64,000 nt of DNA from Capnocytophaga haemolytica (GCF_001553545.1 NZ_CP014227.1:1904501-1968500); one strand, 5' to 3'; positions 44,920 through 54,363 are shown, counted from the first letter of the stretch. Numbers and translations: made by a program. The notes: generated from the sequence alone by a model not told the origin.

Positions 44920-45918
44920 TTGAAACTTATCCGTTACATATTATTTCCTTTTGCACTTCTCTATGGGGTAGTTATCAGGCTACGACACTGGTGCTATGAC
45001 TGTGGGATATTTAGGTCTGTCAGTTTTGACATTCCTACGATATGCGTTGGAAATGTAAGTGTGGGTGGCACAGGAAAGACGCCTATGGTAGAGTATCTGA
45101 TCCGTCAGTTGAGAGGTACTCATAAGGTTGGGGTGCTCAGTCGTGGCTATAAGCGACAACGGAAAGGATTTGTATTGGCGGAGGAAAGCTCGACTGTATA
45201 TGACTTAGGTGATGAGCCTTTTCAGTTTTGGAGAAAGTTTCCCGAAATTCATTTAGCCGTTGATGCTAATCGAGTAGAGGGGATAGAACGCCTCATAGCT
45301 TTAGACAATCCTCCTGATATAGTGATACTTGATGATGCTTTTCAGCATAGAAAGGTCAAAGCCAAAATAAATATCGTACTGACGGCTTATGGTCATCTTT
45401 TTAGTGATGATTGGCTACTGCCTACAGGAAATCTACGTGATATTGTAGCGAGAGTGCGAGTAGCTGATGTAGTGGTTGTTACCAAATGCCCTGAGGAGCT
45501 ATCTGAGGAAGAACGAGTACGTATCACTAAAAAACTTCAACAGCGAAAAGACCAGATAGTTGTCTTTGCTGAGATAGCTTACGGAAAGGAAGTACTCTCA
45601 AAAGAAGCTCATTATCCATTAGATACATTCTTAGAAAAAACCTTTACGCTGGTTACAGGAATTGCTAATCCAGCGCCATTACTGCGTTTCCTTCGAGAAA
45701 AGAAAGCACAATTTAAGCACTTACAGTTTGCTGATCATCATACATTTAGCAAGGATGAAATCAGTAAGTTAGAAAAAGAAGAGCGTATATTAACCACTGA
45801 GAAGGACTTTGTGCGTTTGGAAGGACAGTTGAACAATGTTTATTCGCTTCCTATTGAAATGAAATTCCTAACAGAGAGGGATCAGAAAATGTTTGGCACA
45901 GTTTTTGATGGGCTATAA
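44920..45918 (+). CDS. lpxK: Tetraacyldisaccharide 4'-kinase
   Basis: A 332-residue inner-membrane kinase that phosphorylates the 4' position of the lipid A precursor. The P-loop VGNVSVGGTGKTP (43-55) follows a hydrophobic N-terminal helix (YILFPFALLYGVVI). The start is TTG at 44920, because MKLIRYILFPFALLYG matches the usual beginning of flavobacterial LpxK and no ATG is available nearby. It is fourth in the run with ferritin, the SDR and DUF2459 genes. Confidence 0.92.
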   Translation: MKLIRYILFPFALLYGVVIRLRHWCYDCGIFRSVSFDIPTICVGNVSVGGTGKTPMVEYLIRQLRGTHKVGVLSRGYKRQRKGFVLAEESSTVYDLGDEPFQFWRKFPEIHLAVDANRVEGIERLIALDNPPDIVILDDAFQHRKVKAKINIVLTAYGHLFSDDWLLPTGNLRDIVARVRVADVVVVTKCPEELSEEERVRITKKLQQRKDQIVVFAEIAYGKEVLSKEAHYPLDTFLEKTFTLVTGIANPAPLLRFLREKKAQFKHLQFADHHTFSKDEISKLEKEERILTTEKDFVRLEGQLNNVYSLPIEMKFLTERDQKMFGTVFDGL

Positions 45919-45952
45919 TCACGTATAATTATAAAATTAAATAGAGACACTT

Positions 45953-46501
45953 ATGATTAAAAAATTCATTGCTATTGCGCTTTTTATAGTAGCGGGAACA
46001 GTGGTTAACGCTCAGGAAATTAAATGGATGACTTTTGACCAAGCCATTGCTGCACAAAAGAAAAAGCCTAAGAAACTATTTGTTGACGTATATACCAATT
46101 GGTGCGGTCCGTGTAAAATGCTTTCAAACAATACGTTTAAGAATAAAGATTTAGTAAAATATATCAACGATAATTTCTACGCTGTGAAATTTAATGGGGA
46201 AGGAAATGAAGTAGTGAACTACAAAGGGCAGAAATTTGAAAATACAGCCTATAATGCAGCGAATGCCAACAGCCGAAATGCAACGCACCCTTTTACTAAT
46301 TTCTTGCAAGTGCAGGCTTATCCTACAATGATGTTTTTTGATGAGAATGCGGAATATATATTTCCGGTGAGCGGCTATATGTCGCCAGGGCAGCTTGAAG
46401 TTTTTTTGAAAGTTGTTGGTACAAATGACTATAAAAACATCAAATCTCAACAAGAGTTTCAAACTTATCAAAACAAATTTAAGGGAACTTTTAAGGAGTA
46501 G
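45953..46501 (+). CDS. Exported thioredoxin-family protein
   Basis: A 182-residue periplasmic thioredoxin-fold protein: signal peptide (1-20, ends NAQ), active site WCGPC near residues 50-54, cis-Pro in QAYPTMMFFD. It resembles DUF255/thioredoxin_7-type proteins and probably reduces or isomerises disulfides of exported proteins. A terminator follows. The AT-rich 34-nt gap upstream holds no clear TAnnTTTG box, so it may be read from lpxK. Confidence 0.88.
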   Translation: MIKKFIAIALFIVAGTVVNAQEIKWMTFDQAIAAQKKKPKKLFVDVYTNWCGPCKMLSNNTFKNKDLVKYINDNFYAVKFNGEGNEVVNYKGQKFENTAYNAANANSRNATHPFTNFLQVQAYPTMMFFDENAEYIFPVSGYMSPGQLEVFLKVVGTNDYKNIKSQQEFQTYQNKFKGTFKE

Positions 46502-46529
46502 AGATACACTTTTTTCATAACTATATATT

Positions 46530-46568
46530 AAAAACCCTCCGACTTTTTTCGGGGGTTTTTATTTTTTT
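46530..46568 (+). terminator. Terminator after the thioredoxin gene
   Basis: AAAAACCCTCCGA and TCGGGGGTTTTT form a stem with one bulged base, followed by a T-rich run. Confidence 0.8.
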
Positions 46569-46570
46569 AT

Positions 46571-46578
46571 TAATTTTG
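46571..46578 (+). promoter_or_regulatory. -7 element of the sigma-54 activator gene
   Basis: TAATTTTG, 24 nt before the ATG. No -33 TTG at the right spacing. Confidence 0.5.
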
Positions 46579-46601
46579 CTGCGAATTTAGAATAATTAAA
46601 T

Positions 46602-47765
46602 ATGCCTAGAATATTAATCATAGAAGATGAAGCTGCCATCCGCCGCGTGCTAACTAAAATCCTGATGGAGGAAAGCAAGGAATATGAAGTAGAGGAAGCC
46701 TGCGATGGTGCTGAGGGGTTGGAGAAACTCAGAAAAGAAGACTACGATTTAGTACTCTGCGACATCAAAATGCCAAAAAAAGATGGCCTAGAAGTGCTGA
46801 GCGAAATCAAAAAGATAAAAGCTGAGACGCTGTTTGTAATGATATCAGGGCACGGAGATCTGGAGACCGCTGTAAATGCGATGAAGCTCGGTGCTTACGA
46901 TTATATCTCCAAACCGCCCGACCTGAACAGATTACTTAGCACTGTACGTAATGCCCTCGACAGGAAGAATTTGGTGGTGGAGAACAAGCGTCTCAAAAAG
47001 AAAATAAACCAGAATTACGAAATGATTGGTGAGAGCCAGCCGCTGCAGCAAATCAGAGAGATGATCGACAAGGTGGCGCCTACCGAGGCTCGAGTGCTCA
47101 TTACGGGCGACAACGGCACTGGTAAAGAACTTGTTGCGCACGCGTTGCACGAGAAAAGCGAACGTGCAGAAGCTCCGATGATCGAAGTAAACTGTGCCGC
47201 AATTCCGTCGGAGTTGATAGAAAGTGAATTATTTGGGCATATAAAAGGATCGTTTACATCGGCAGTGAAGGACAGGGCAGGCAAATTTGAGGCAGCCAAT
47301 CACGGTACAATCTTCTTAGACGAAATCGGAGATATGAGCCTCTCTGCTCAAGCTAAAGTGCTGCGCGCCCTCCAAGAACATAAAATTTCGCGCGTAGGTA
47401 GCGACAAAGATATTAGCATCGACGTGCGCGTAATTGCAGCCACCAACAAAGATTTGAAAAAAGAAATTGCTGAGGGGCGCTTCCGCGAAGATTTATATCA
47501 TCGGCTGGCGGTTATTTTGATTAAAGTACCTTCGCTGAACGAAAGAAAAGATGATATTCCTCTATTGGTTGAACATTTTTGCAACAGAATTTCTCAAGAA
47601 CAAGGTATTGCAACTAAAACATTCTCAGAAAAAGCTATTGCAATGCTCCAAGAACAGGATTGGACTGGAAATATCCGTGAATTGCGCAACGTAGTTGAGC
47701 GGCTGATCATCTTAGGTGGAAAAGAAATCTCGGAGGAGGACGTGAGACTATTTGCAGGAAAATAA
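46602..47765 (+). CDS. NtrC-family sigma-54 response regulator lacking the Fis DNA-binding domain
   Basis: A 387-residue two-component regulator. Residues 1-120 are a receiver with phospho-acceptor D54 (VLCDIKMP). Residues about 140-380 are the AAA+ activator domain: Walker A GDNGTGKE (169-176), Walker B IFLDEIGDMS, arginine-finger region RFREDLYHRLAV. The sigma-54-contacting loop is GSFTSA (216-221) instead of the usual GAFTGA. The protein ends right after the AAA+ domain (SEEDVRLFAGK), with no helix-turn-helix. It would therefore act from solution or through a partner. No kinase gene is adjacent. Confidence 0.9.
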   Translation: MPRILIIEDEAAIRRVLTKILMEESKEYEVEEACDGAEGLEKLRKEDYDLVLCDIKMPKKDGLEVLSEIKKIKAETLFVMISGHGDLETAVNAMKLGAYDYISKPPDLNRLLSTVRNALDRKNLVVENKRLKKKINQNYEMIGESQPLQQIREMIDKVAPTEARVLITGDNGTGKELVAHALHEKSERAEAPMIEVNCAAIPSELIESELFGHIKGSFTSAVKDRAGKFEAANHGTIFLDEIGDMSLSAQAKVLRALQEHKISRVGSDKDISIDVRVIAATNKDLKKEIAEGRFREDLYHRLAVILIKVPSLNERKDDIPLLVEHFCNRISQEQGIATKTFSEKAIAMLQEQDWTGNIRELRNVVERLIILGGKEISEEDVRLFAGK

Positions 47766-47812
47766 ACCTTCTGGAGACTGTATTGACCTTAGAAAAATTT
47801 ACGATCTTCAAA

Positions 47813-47844
47813 AGAAAAAAGCGCCGATTAAAGCGCTTTTTTTT
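47813..47844. terminator. Terminator between the sigma-54 regulator and prfC
   Basis: AAAGCGC and GCGCTTT arms with a short loop and flanking A/T runs, between convergent genes. Confidence 0.8.
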
Positions 47845-47859
47845 ATGTACTGTTGCAAA

Positions 47860-49449
47860 TTAGAATTCCGATGTAAAATGCAATTTCAGGTTGGGATACT
47901 TTTGCCGCACCATTTCTATAGAAAAGGCGGAGTCAGCGAGAAAAACTAACTGCCCTTGCTTGTCGCGCGCAAGATATTTCTGTTTGACGCGCAAGAAATC
48001 CTGAAATTCTGGATCCTTTTCATTCTGCGGAGGCTCAATCCAGCAGGCTTTATGGACAGGAAAATTCTCATAACTACATTTTGCACCGTATTCGTGCTCC
48101 AATCGGTATTGAATCACTTCGTATTGAAGTGCGCCGACCGTCCCTATCACTTTTCGTCCGTTGAAATCCAATCGAAAGAGCTGCGCAACTCCCTCGTCCA
48201 TCAGCTGATCAATCCCTTTTTCTAATTGCTTTGACTTAAGTGGATCTGCATTATTAATATATCTGAAATGTTCTGGCGAGAAACTGGGGATTCCTCTGAA
48301 ATGGAGAATCTCACCCTCAGTGAGTGTATCTCCAATTTTGAAATTGCCAGTATCGTGCAAACCCACTATATCTCCAGCAAAGGAAATGTCAACTATTTCC
48401 TTCTTCTCTGCAAAAAAAGCGTTGGGGCTGGAGAACTTCATCTTTTTATCATTTCTTACGTGGAGATAAGGCTTATTGCGTTCGAAAGTCCCCGACACAA
48501 TTTTAACAAACGCCAATCGGTCGCGATGATTAGGATCCATATTAGCATGTATCTTGAATACAAACCCCGAGAAGTTTTTTTCATCGGGATTTACCACTCG
48601 CTCTTCGCTGGCTTTTGGTCTTGGCGAAGGAGCAATCTCTACAAAACAATCCAGTAGCTCTCGCACGCCAAAATTATTCAAAGCAGATCCGAAGAAGACG
48701 GGCTGCTGCCTACCTTCGAGGTATTCATTTCTGTCGAAGGTGGGATAAACTTCATACACTAACTCCAAATCATTACGGAGGTTTTCTGCAGCAGCGCTAC
48801 TGATAATCTTTTCTAATTCAGGTGAATTAATATCATCGAAGGCAATTGTCTCTTCTATATTGCGTCGGCTATCACCAGAGAAGAGGTTAATATTTTTCTC
48901 CCAAATATTATAAATTCCACGAAAATCATAACCCATTCCGATCGGGAAGCTCAGCGGCGTAACTTTTAATCCTAACTTTTGCTCGACCTCGTCCAAAAGA
49001 TCAAACGCATCCTTTCCTTCTCGGTCCAGCTTATTTATAAAAACGATCATCGGAATATTGCGCATCCTACATACTTCTACTAATTTTTCGGTCTGTTCCT
49101 CAACCCCTTTTGCCACGTCGATTACCACGATCACGCTATCTACGGCGGTGAGAGTTCGGAAAGTATCTTCGGCAAAGTCCTTGTGACCTGGAGTATCTAA
49201 GATATTAATTTTTTGGTCTTTATAATTAAAGGCGAGTACCGACGTCGCTACAGAAATCCCTCTTTGACGTTCGATTTCCATAAAATCCGAAGTAGCTCCT
49301 TTCTTTATTTTATTACTCTTTACGGCGCCAGCCTCTTGTATCGCCCCACCAAATAGCAGGAGCTTTTCTGTAAGGGTGGTTTTCCCAGCATCGGGGTGGG
49401 AAATAATTCCGAAAGTGCGACGACGCTTTATTTCTTGTTCTAAGTCCAT
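47860..49449 (-). CDS. prfC: Peptide chain release factor 3
   Basis: A 529-residue GTPase that recycles RF1/RF2 from the ribosome. G1 SHPDAGKTTLTEK, G3 DTPGHKDFAEDT and G4 NKLDREGKD are in place, with the RF3-specific FMEIERQRGISVATSV. Full length. It follows the phosphoesterase gene by 37 nt and may share the cutC transcript. Confidence 0.96.
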   Translation of the reverse strand: MDLEQEIKRRRTFGIISHPDAGKTTLTEKLLLFGGAIQEAGAVKSNKIKKGATSDFMEIERQRGISVATSVLAFNYKDQKINILDTPGHKDFAEDTFRTLTAVDSVIVVIDVAKGVEEQTEKLVEVCRMRNIPMIVFINKLDREGKDAFDLLDEVEQKLGLKVTPLSFPIGMGYDFRGIYNIWEKNINLFSGDSRRNIEETIAFDDINSPELEKIISSAAAENLRNDLELVYEVYPTFDRNEYLEGRQQPVFFGSALNNFGVRELLDCFVEIAPSPRPKASEERVVNPDEKNFSGFVFKIHANMDPNHRDRLAFVKIVSGTFERNKPYLHVRNDKKMKFSSPNAFFAEKKEIVDISFAGDIVGLHDTGNFKIGDTLTEGEILHFRGIPSFSPEHFRYINNADPLKSKQLEKGIDQLMDEGVAQLFRLDFNGRKVIGTVGALQYEVIQYRLEHEYGAKCSYENFPVHKACWIEPPQNEKDPEFQDFLRVKQKYLARDKQGQLVFLADSAFSIEMVRQKYPNLKLHFTSEF

Positions 49450-49486
49450 CTTAAAAATAATTTATATCCAATTGTTTTCATTCAAA

Positions 49487-50704
49487 TTAGCTTTTACAGC
49501 GCAGCTCTATCACCGTTATTTCTGGGGGCATCCCAATGCGCGCTGGAAGTGCGTGATATCCAAAACCTCTATTGACGTTCAAGTATTTATCACCTTCTTT
49601 ATACATACCTCCCCAATACTTGTAGACCCACTGCGCAGGGCTCCATTTAATAAAATTTGGAATTTCAATGCCGCACTGCATTCCATGGGTATGTCCGCTT
49701 AAAGTAAGCTGAATATTTTTATTTTCAGGGAGGACGATATCCTCAAAATGAGAAGGGTCGTGACTCAGCAGGATCTTAAATTCATCGTCAGAAACATCCT
49801 CCATCGCCTTATCGAGATCGCCGTATTTAGAGAAACGCCCTCGCCCCCAGTTTTGAACTCCGATAATGGCAATTTTATCTCCATTTTTTTCCAAATGCCT
49901 GTGCTCGTTTAAAAGCAAGTCCCAGCCAAGTTCATTACGCTGCGTGTCAATAATTGTTTGTAAGTTCTGTTTTTTCTCCTCTTGAGAATCCCAATCGTAG
50001 TAATCTCCATAATCGTGATTGCCTAAAATTGAATAGACGCCGTCCTTAGCTAAAAGTTTTTTAAATAAATTTTTCCAAAGATCGAGCTCTGACGCCCAGT
50101 TATTCACCAGATCGCCCGTAAAAAATATCACGTCACTTTGCTGGGCATTAATAAAATCGATGCCGTAGCGAATCTTCTCGTAATTATCAAAGCTCCCACA
50201 GTGAATATCTGAAATCTGAGTGATCTTATAGCCATCAAATGATTTCGGAAGATTTTCAAAATAGAGGGTATATTTCCACACCTTATAATTGTATTTCCAT
50301 TTAAAAATTCCATACAAAATAGAACTAAAAGGAATTGCCGCAATACCCAAACCAATCAGGCTTATAAATCTGCGACGTGAAGGCAATTGCTTTATGCTAT
50401 AATTGTGATTAGTCAATGCCTTTCCGATACGGAACACATCTTCTAAAAATAAGAACAAGCTAATTACTGTGCAGACAATTAACCACGTAGCAAGCGCAGC
50501 CAAAGCATATTGCCGGTATCCCTCCCAAGTTGATTTATTTCGATTATACCAAAAATAAATCGTGAGCGCCAAAATAAGTAAGCTGACCAAAAAGAAAATA
50601 TATTTAGCGTATTTAGGGAAGGAAAAAACCGATAATATTTGACTTGCATATAAAGTAATCCCAAGATATACAACACAAATTATGATAAAAAAAACTTGAA
50701 TCAT
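49487..50704 (-). CDS. Membrane-anchored metallophosphoesterase
   Basis: A 405-residue protein: four hydrophobic segments (about 1-110), then a calcineurin-like phosphoesterase with the metal-binding motifs ISDIHCGS, GDLVNN, LGNHDYGDY and SGHTHGMQ. These proteins are often related to YkuE-type UDP-diacylglucosamine or lipid pyrophosphatases, but the substrate is not fixed by the sequence. It lies 10 nt after cutC on the same strand. Confidence 0.88.
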   Translation of the reverse strand: MIQVFFIIICVVYLGITLYASQILSVFSFPKYAKYIFFLVSLLILALTIYFWYNRNKSTWEGYRQYALAALATWLIVCTVISLFLFLEDVFRIGKALTNHNYSIKQLPSRRRFISLIGLGIAAIPFSSILYGIFKWKYNYKVWKYTLYFENLPKSFDGYKITQISDIHCGSFDNYEKIRYGIDFINAQQSDVIFFTGDLVNNWASELDLWKNLFKKLLAKDGVYSILGNHDYGDYYDWDSQEEKKQNLQTIIDTQRNELGWDLLLNEHRHLEKNGDKIAIIGVQNWGRGRFSKYGDLDKAMEDVSDDEFKILLSHDPSHFEDIVLPENKNIQLTLSGHTHGMQCGIEIPNFIKWSPAQWVYKYWGGMYKEGDKYLNVNRGFGYHALPARIGMPPEITVIELRCKS

Positions 50705-50714
50705 TCTCCTGCAA

Positions 50715-51434
50715 TTATTTACTATTCATTATTTTTTTAATCACTTCTACATTAGAAATGGGGCGTACTGTCTCGTCCAAAAACGATTCAGTCTTAAAAG
50801 AGAAAGGCATCGTCGATTTTAATTTTTCAAACACCGTAGCTGAAAAATGTACGTCGGTAAATCCGCTTTCCTTAATCTGTAAAATAGACTGTGGATTGAT
50901 GCCTCCGCCTGGCATAATCGTAATCGCATTTTCTGCATTTTTTAATAAGCTTTTAAGAATTGGAAGTCCTTCGATAGCAGATTTTTTTCCGCCCGAGGTC
51001 AGCACTCTATCGACACCCAATTTTTTAAGAATTTCAAGCGCCTGCAAAGCATCAGGAGCACAATCAAAAGCACGATGATATATAAATTCCATACCTTTCG
51101 CTGCCTCTTTTAGCGCTTTTGTACGCTCAACATCAATAGTATTATCGTTATTTAAAACACCTGTAACTACTCCCTTACAACCCAATTCACCACACAATTT
51201 GATGTCTCGCAACATTACATCAAATTCTTCATCGCTATACGTGAAATCTCCACTTCTTGGGCGTATCAACACACAATTTTCTATCGTTAATTCATCTTGA
51301 ATCTTCTTAATTAATCCAAAACTCGGGGTAATACCTCCCACACCAAGTTCGCTGCATAGTTCTATACGTCTCGCGCCTGCTATTTGCGCATTCTTAGCCG
51401 ACTCGAATGAGCTAGCACATATTTCGTAAATCAT
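50715..51434 (-). CDS. cutC: Copper homeostasis protein CutC
   Basis: A 239-residue TIM-barrel protein beginning MIYEICASSFESAKNAQIAGARRIELCSELGVGGITPS, with IRPRSGDFTYSDEEF and TSGGKKSAIEGL downstream, all typical of CutC. The protein family is linked to copper tolerance by genetics; its molecular activity is uncertain. First gene of a likely cutC-phosphoesterase(-prfC) transcript. A hairpin with a T-run sits in its leader (51481-51525). Confidence 0.92.
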   Translation of the reverse strand: MIYEICASSFESAKNAQIAGARRIELCSELGVGGITPSFGLIKKIQDELTIENCVLIRPRSGDFTYSDEEFDVMLRDIKLCGELGCKGVVTGVLNNDNTIDVERTKALKEAAKGMEFIYHRAFDCAPDALQALEILKKLGVDRVLTSGGKKSAIEGLPILKSLLKNAENAITIMPGGGINPQSILQIKESGFTDVHFSATVFEKLKSTMPFSFKTESFLDETVRPISNVEVIKKIMNSK

Positions 51435-51480
51435 AATTTTTAATTTTATTTTCTGTGAATTTATATATCTTATTCGCTAT

Positions 51481-51525
51481 AAAAAACAGACATAAGCAAT
51501 AGTGAGGTACTTCATATCTGTTTTA
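51481..51525 (-). promoter_or_regulatory. Terminator-like hairpin at the 5' end of the cutC leader
   Basis: On the minus strand AAAACAGATATGAAG pairs with CTTATGTCTGTTTT (two G-U pairs, one bulge) and is followed by more T residues. It starts almost at the predicted transcription start (about 51524) and lies 46 nt before cutC. That suits an attenuator, but it could also be a simple stabilising 5' hairpin. Confidence 0.45.
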
Positions 51526-51530
51526 CGCCG

Positions 51531-51560
51531 CAAATTTATAACTTATTTTTCATTTGCAAA
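51531..51560 (-). promoter_or_regulatory. cutC promoter
   Basis: Minus strand TTTG (51560-51557), 18 nt, TAAATTTG (51538-51531). Confidence 0.7.
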
Positions 51561-52091
51561 ATATTTTCCAAATATTTTTTAATTTTTTTTGTTATATTTT
51601 TTTATAAGCTATATTTCTTCACTTATATATATAGATGTAAAAATTTAAAATGATCCTCTGTAAAATAGCAATACCTCCTCTACTCTATTTTTAAATTTTT
51701 ACAAACTAAAATTATTATTTTTTGCATAAAAATATACTAAATCATTTTTGATTATATCAATTTAAAGTAAATATGAAGTAAAATAACTTCTATTTATATA
51801 ATTTTATTAAAATAATATAGTAAATCCATTTTTATAATATATTTCGTCAATAGTATAAAATACTTTCAAAAATAATTAAGTAAATTTTACATAAATCTCT
51901 ACATAAAATAAAATAATCAAGTTCGTCTCCTTTTTACAATGGCTAAAATAAAATAATTTATCATTGTCGATTGAAAAATATTATTACTATTATTTCTCAT
52001 AAAATCACCTCTAAAATCTACTGTAATAAAGCATCTTAAAGTATCTATTTTAACACTAAGAAAAATTTTTTGAAAATTTTTTGTGAAAAAA

Positions 52092-52123
52092 TTTGGAAGT
52101 TATTTTTATTTGCCATAACTTTG
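52092..52123 (+). promoter_or_regulatory. Promoter of the DUF6261-cdd unit
   Basis: TTTG (52092-52095), 20 nt, TAACTTTG (52116-52123); leader of about 75 nt. Confidence 0.75.
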
Positions 52124-52203
52124 TCGCCGAAAATAAAAAATAATTCACCCTATATATAATTATAGGTGTAAAAATAAATATAAAATTTTAATAGTGAAAG
52201 CTT

Positions 52204-52914
52204 ATGAAAGAGCACAAATTAATATCTGTAAATTATACGCGCTTGCGTAATGCAGAATTTGGTCAGTTCTTCACTCGCTTATTTCAGGATTTAGAGAAAT
52301 CTGAAATAAACTTAGAAGAAGATGAGAGCTTAAAGGAAATGTTTGAAACTTTAAAGCAGCGATTGCCCAACTATGATAAAAGTTTGGAGCAGACCCGCGG
52401 CAAAGAAGAATCAAAGAAAATTGTAGCGTTGGACAAGGTGCGCGATAATGCGGTGCAAGCGCTCCGCGATAGCATTCGCCCTTATAAACGAAATCAGGAC
52501 GAAACCTATAAAAGTTCATACGATACAATTTACGGGGTTCTGGAAAAATATAAGGGACTCGAAAAAGAAAACTATGAGGAAGAGAGTAAAGATATCGATA
52601 TTCTCCTCACTATACTTCGTAACAGCGATAATAAAGCTCACGTGGATAAATTGCGCATCAAGTATTTTATTGACGAGCTGGAGAAAGCTAACAAGTCATT
52701 CAATGAAACTTTTGCGCATCGCTCCTTCAAAACTTTGCAGGCAGATAATCAGAATATAAAATTAGTTCGCAAAGAAATTGCGGAGCTTTACAATACTTTA
52801 TCTAACTATGTGCTATCGATGGCTAAGGTAAAGAAAACGGAGCTGTTCATAAAATTATTGGATGTTATCAATAATAGTCGAAAATATTATGCTGATTTGA
52901 TAGCACGTAGGTAA
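52204..52914 (+). CDS. DUF6261-like helical protein
   Basis: A 236-residue soluble, lysine-rich, entirely helical protein with coiled-coil character. The start KLISVNYTRLRNAEFGQFF and the middle ALDKVRDNAVQALRDSIRPYK resemble DUF6261 proteins, which are common in Bacteroidota and of unknown function. No signal peptide or enzymatic motif. cdd follows 22 nt later, so the two are probably co-transcribed. Confidence 0.7.
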   Translation: MKEHKLISVNYTRLRNAEFGQFFTRLFQDLEKSEINLEEDESLKEMFETLKQRLPNYDKSLEQTRGKEESKKIVALDKVRDNAVQALRDSIRPYKRNQDETYKSSYDTIYGVLEKYKGLEKENYEEESKDIDILLTILRNSDNKAHVDKLRIKYFIDELEKANKSFNETFAHRSFKTLQADNQNIKLVRKEIAELYNTLSNYVLSMAKVKKTELFIKLLDVINNSRKYYADLIARR

Positions 52915-52936
52915 TTTTTTAAAAATTAGGTGTCTT

Positions 52937-53419
52937 ATGAAAGCAGAGCGTCAGTTATCAATAAAATATACTGTATACGAATCGCTGGAAGAGTTACCAA
53001 AAGAAGCTAAGGAGCTGATGGAGGTAGCAATCCAAACGCGAAAAAAGGCGTACTCCCCTTATTCTAAATTTAAAGTGGGTGCTGCCGTCTTGCTTGAAAA
53101 CGGACAGATTTTCGTCGGATCCAACCAAGAAAATGCCGCCTATCCTTCAGGCTTATGCGCTGAACGTGTGGCGATCTATCAGGCATCTACACAGTGCCCG
53201 TCGGAGAAAATAAAAATGATCTGCGTAAGTGGATCAGCTGAGCTCCCTACAAAATATCCTGTTTCACCTTGTGGAGCTTGTCGGCAATCTTTATCCGAAT
53301 ATGAAACCAAACAGCAGCAGCCTATCTGCGTTTATTTTATGGGTGCTGAAGGTGCGATTGTCCAAACCGATTCTATAAAAGATCTGCTTCCATTTCTTTT
53401 TGATGGAAGTTTGCTATAA
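52937..53419 (+). CDS. cdd: Cytidine deaminase
   Basis: A 160-residue zinc enzyme that converts cytidine or deoxycytidine to uridine forms. Zinc ligands and catalytic Glu are in SGLCAERVAIYQ and PCGACRQSLSEY, with the substrate loop FKVGAAVLLENGQIFVGSNQENA. Typical homotetrameric length with a short N-terminal extension. Second gene after the DUF6261-like one; a strong terminator follows. Confidence 0.95.
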   Translation: MKAERQLSIKYTVYESLEELPKEAKELMEVAIQTRKKAYSPYSKFKVGAAVLLENGQIFVGSNQENAAYPSGLCAERVAIYQASTQCPSEKIKMICVSGSAELPTKYPVSPCGACRQSLSEYETKQQQPICVYFMGAEGAIVQTDSIKDLLPFLFDGSLL

Positions 53420-53442
53420 TTGATATGAATTTATTTTAAATG

Positions 53443-53472
53443 AAAAAGCCTGAGAAAATTCTCAGGCTTTTT
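53443..53472. terminator. Bidirectional terminator after cdd
   Basis: A perfect 14-bp stem with core GCCTGAGAA/TTCTCAGGC, a 2-nt loop and A/T runs on both sides, between convergent genes. Confidence 0.9.
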
Positions 53473-53489
53473 TGTTTTGCGGGGCGCCG

Positions 53490-54356
53490 TCAGTGGTCGC
53501 GCTTAAACCGATTGTGCGTCCAGAGGTAAAACTCAGGTTGCGCGTATATGAGTTGATTTAGCCGCTCGAAAAAATAATCGGTGATTTGGTAGTCGACAAA
53601 TTCATTGGGATTTTCTGCCAAAACTTCGAAGGTCGTATGGTAATATCCACGTTTTATTTTTTCAATCTTAGCAAAAACAATTACGGTATTGAGTTGTTTT
53701 CCAAGGCGCTCGGCTCCTGTAAAAACGGGGGTGCGCAGCCCCAAAAACGCTCGCATATAATTTTTTCGATTGTTAGGAATTTGATCGGAGGCGAAGCCAT
53801 AGCAACACACATCGTGGTTGTCTTTATGTTTTTTCATCTCCCGATGGGCGGTGTAGCGCGGCAGCAAATAACTATGGTGTTTCATACGAATTTTTTGCAC
53901 CAGCTTATCAAAATATTTATTGCTCAGCGGCGTATACAGTGCGTATGATTTGTGTTTTAAATAGTAGGCAAGTGAAAGGAGCCATTCGTAGCTGGCGTAA
54001 TGCCCACACATAAATAAAATACTCCGATTTTCGTTTTCATACTTCTTAAGCACTTCCAGATTGGTATAAATCATCCTTTTTTTCATCTCTTTCTCATCCA
54101 TTCCATAAGATTTTACCATTTCTAAGAAGGTATCGCAAAAGTGTCGATAGAATTTTTTCTCAATCTCAAGTAATTCATCTTTACTTTTAAACGGAAATGC
54201 AATCGATAGGTTCTTTCTAACTACTTTTACTCTGAATTTTAATAATTTGTAGATAATCAAATAAAAGAAATCCGATACCCAATAAAAAACGCGGAAGGGC
54301 AATCGGGAGAGGATCCATATCAGTGGAAATGCTATGATGTAAATAATTAAATCCAT
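53490..54356 (-). CDS. Lysophospholipid/lipid A acyltransferase (LpxL/HtrB family)
   Basis: A 288-residue inner-membrane enzyme that probably adds a secondary acyl chain to lipid A. One N-terminal helix, then FMCGHYASYEWLL with the HxxxE-type catalytic motif (here H-Y-A-S-Y-E), and SDQIPNNRKNYMRAFLGLRTPVFTGAERLGK. The frame extends to 54380, but the promoter box lies at 54378-54385, so MDLIIYIIAFPLIW at 54356 is the chosen start. Complements kdsA and lpxK elsewhere in the window. Confidence 0.88.
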   Translation of the reverse strand: MDLIIYIIAFPLIWILSRLPFRVFYWVSDFFYLIIYKLLKFRVKVVRKNLSIAFPFKSKDELLEIEKKFYRHFCDTFLEMVKSYGMDEKEMKKRMIYTNLEVLKKYENENRSILFMCGHYASYEWLLSLAYYLKHKSYALYTPLSNKYFDKLVQKIRMKHHSYLLPRYTAHREMKKHKDNHDVCCYGFASDQIPNNRKNYMRAFLGLRTPVFTGAERLGKQLNTVIVFAKIEKIKRGYYHTTFEVLAENPNEFVDYQITDYFFERLNQLIYAQPEFYLWTHNRFKRDH

Positions 54357-54363
54357 TTTTTTG

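Larger units (their letters stand above)
51435..52203. other. 769-nt very AT-rich gap between divergent cutC and DUF6261 genes
   Basis: Holds the cutC leader and promoter on one side and the DUF6261 promoter on the other. The central part (about 51590-52070) is extremely AT-rich, with a few loosely similar patches (for example TACTAAATCATTTTTGAT and TAGTAAATCCATTTTTAT) but no regular period. I see no gene or RNA in it. Confidence 0.55.
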
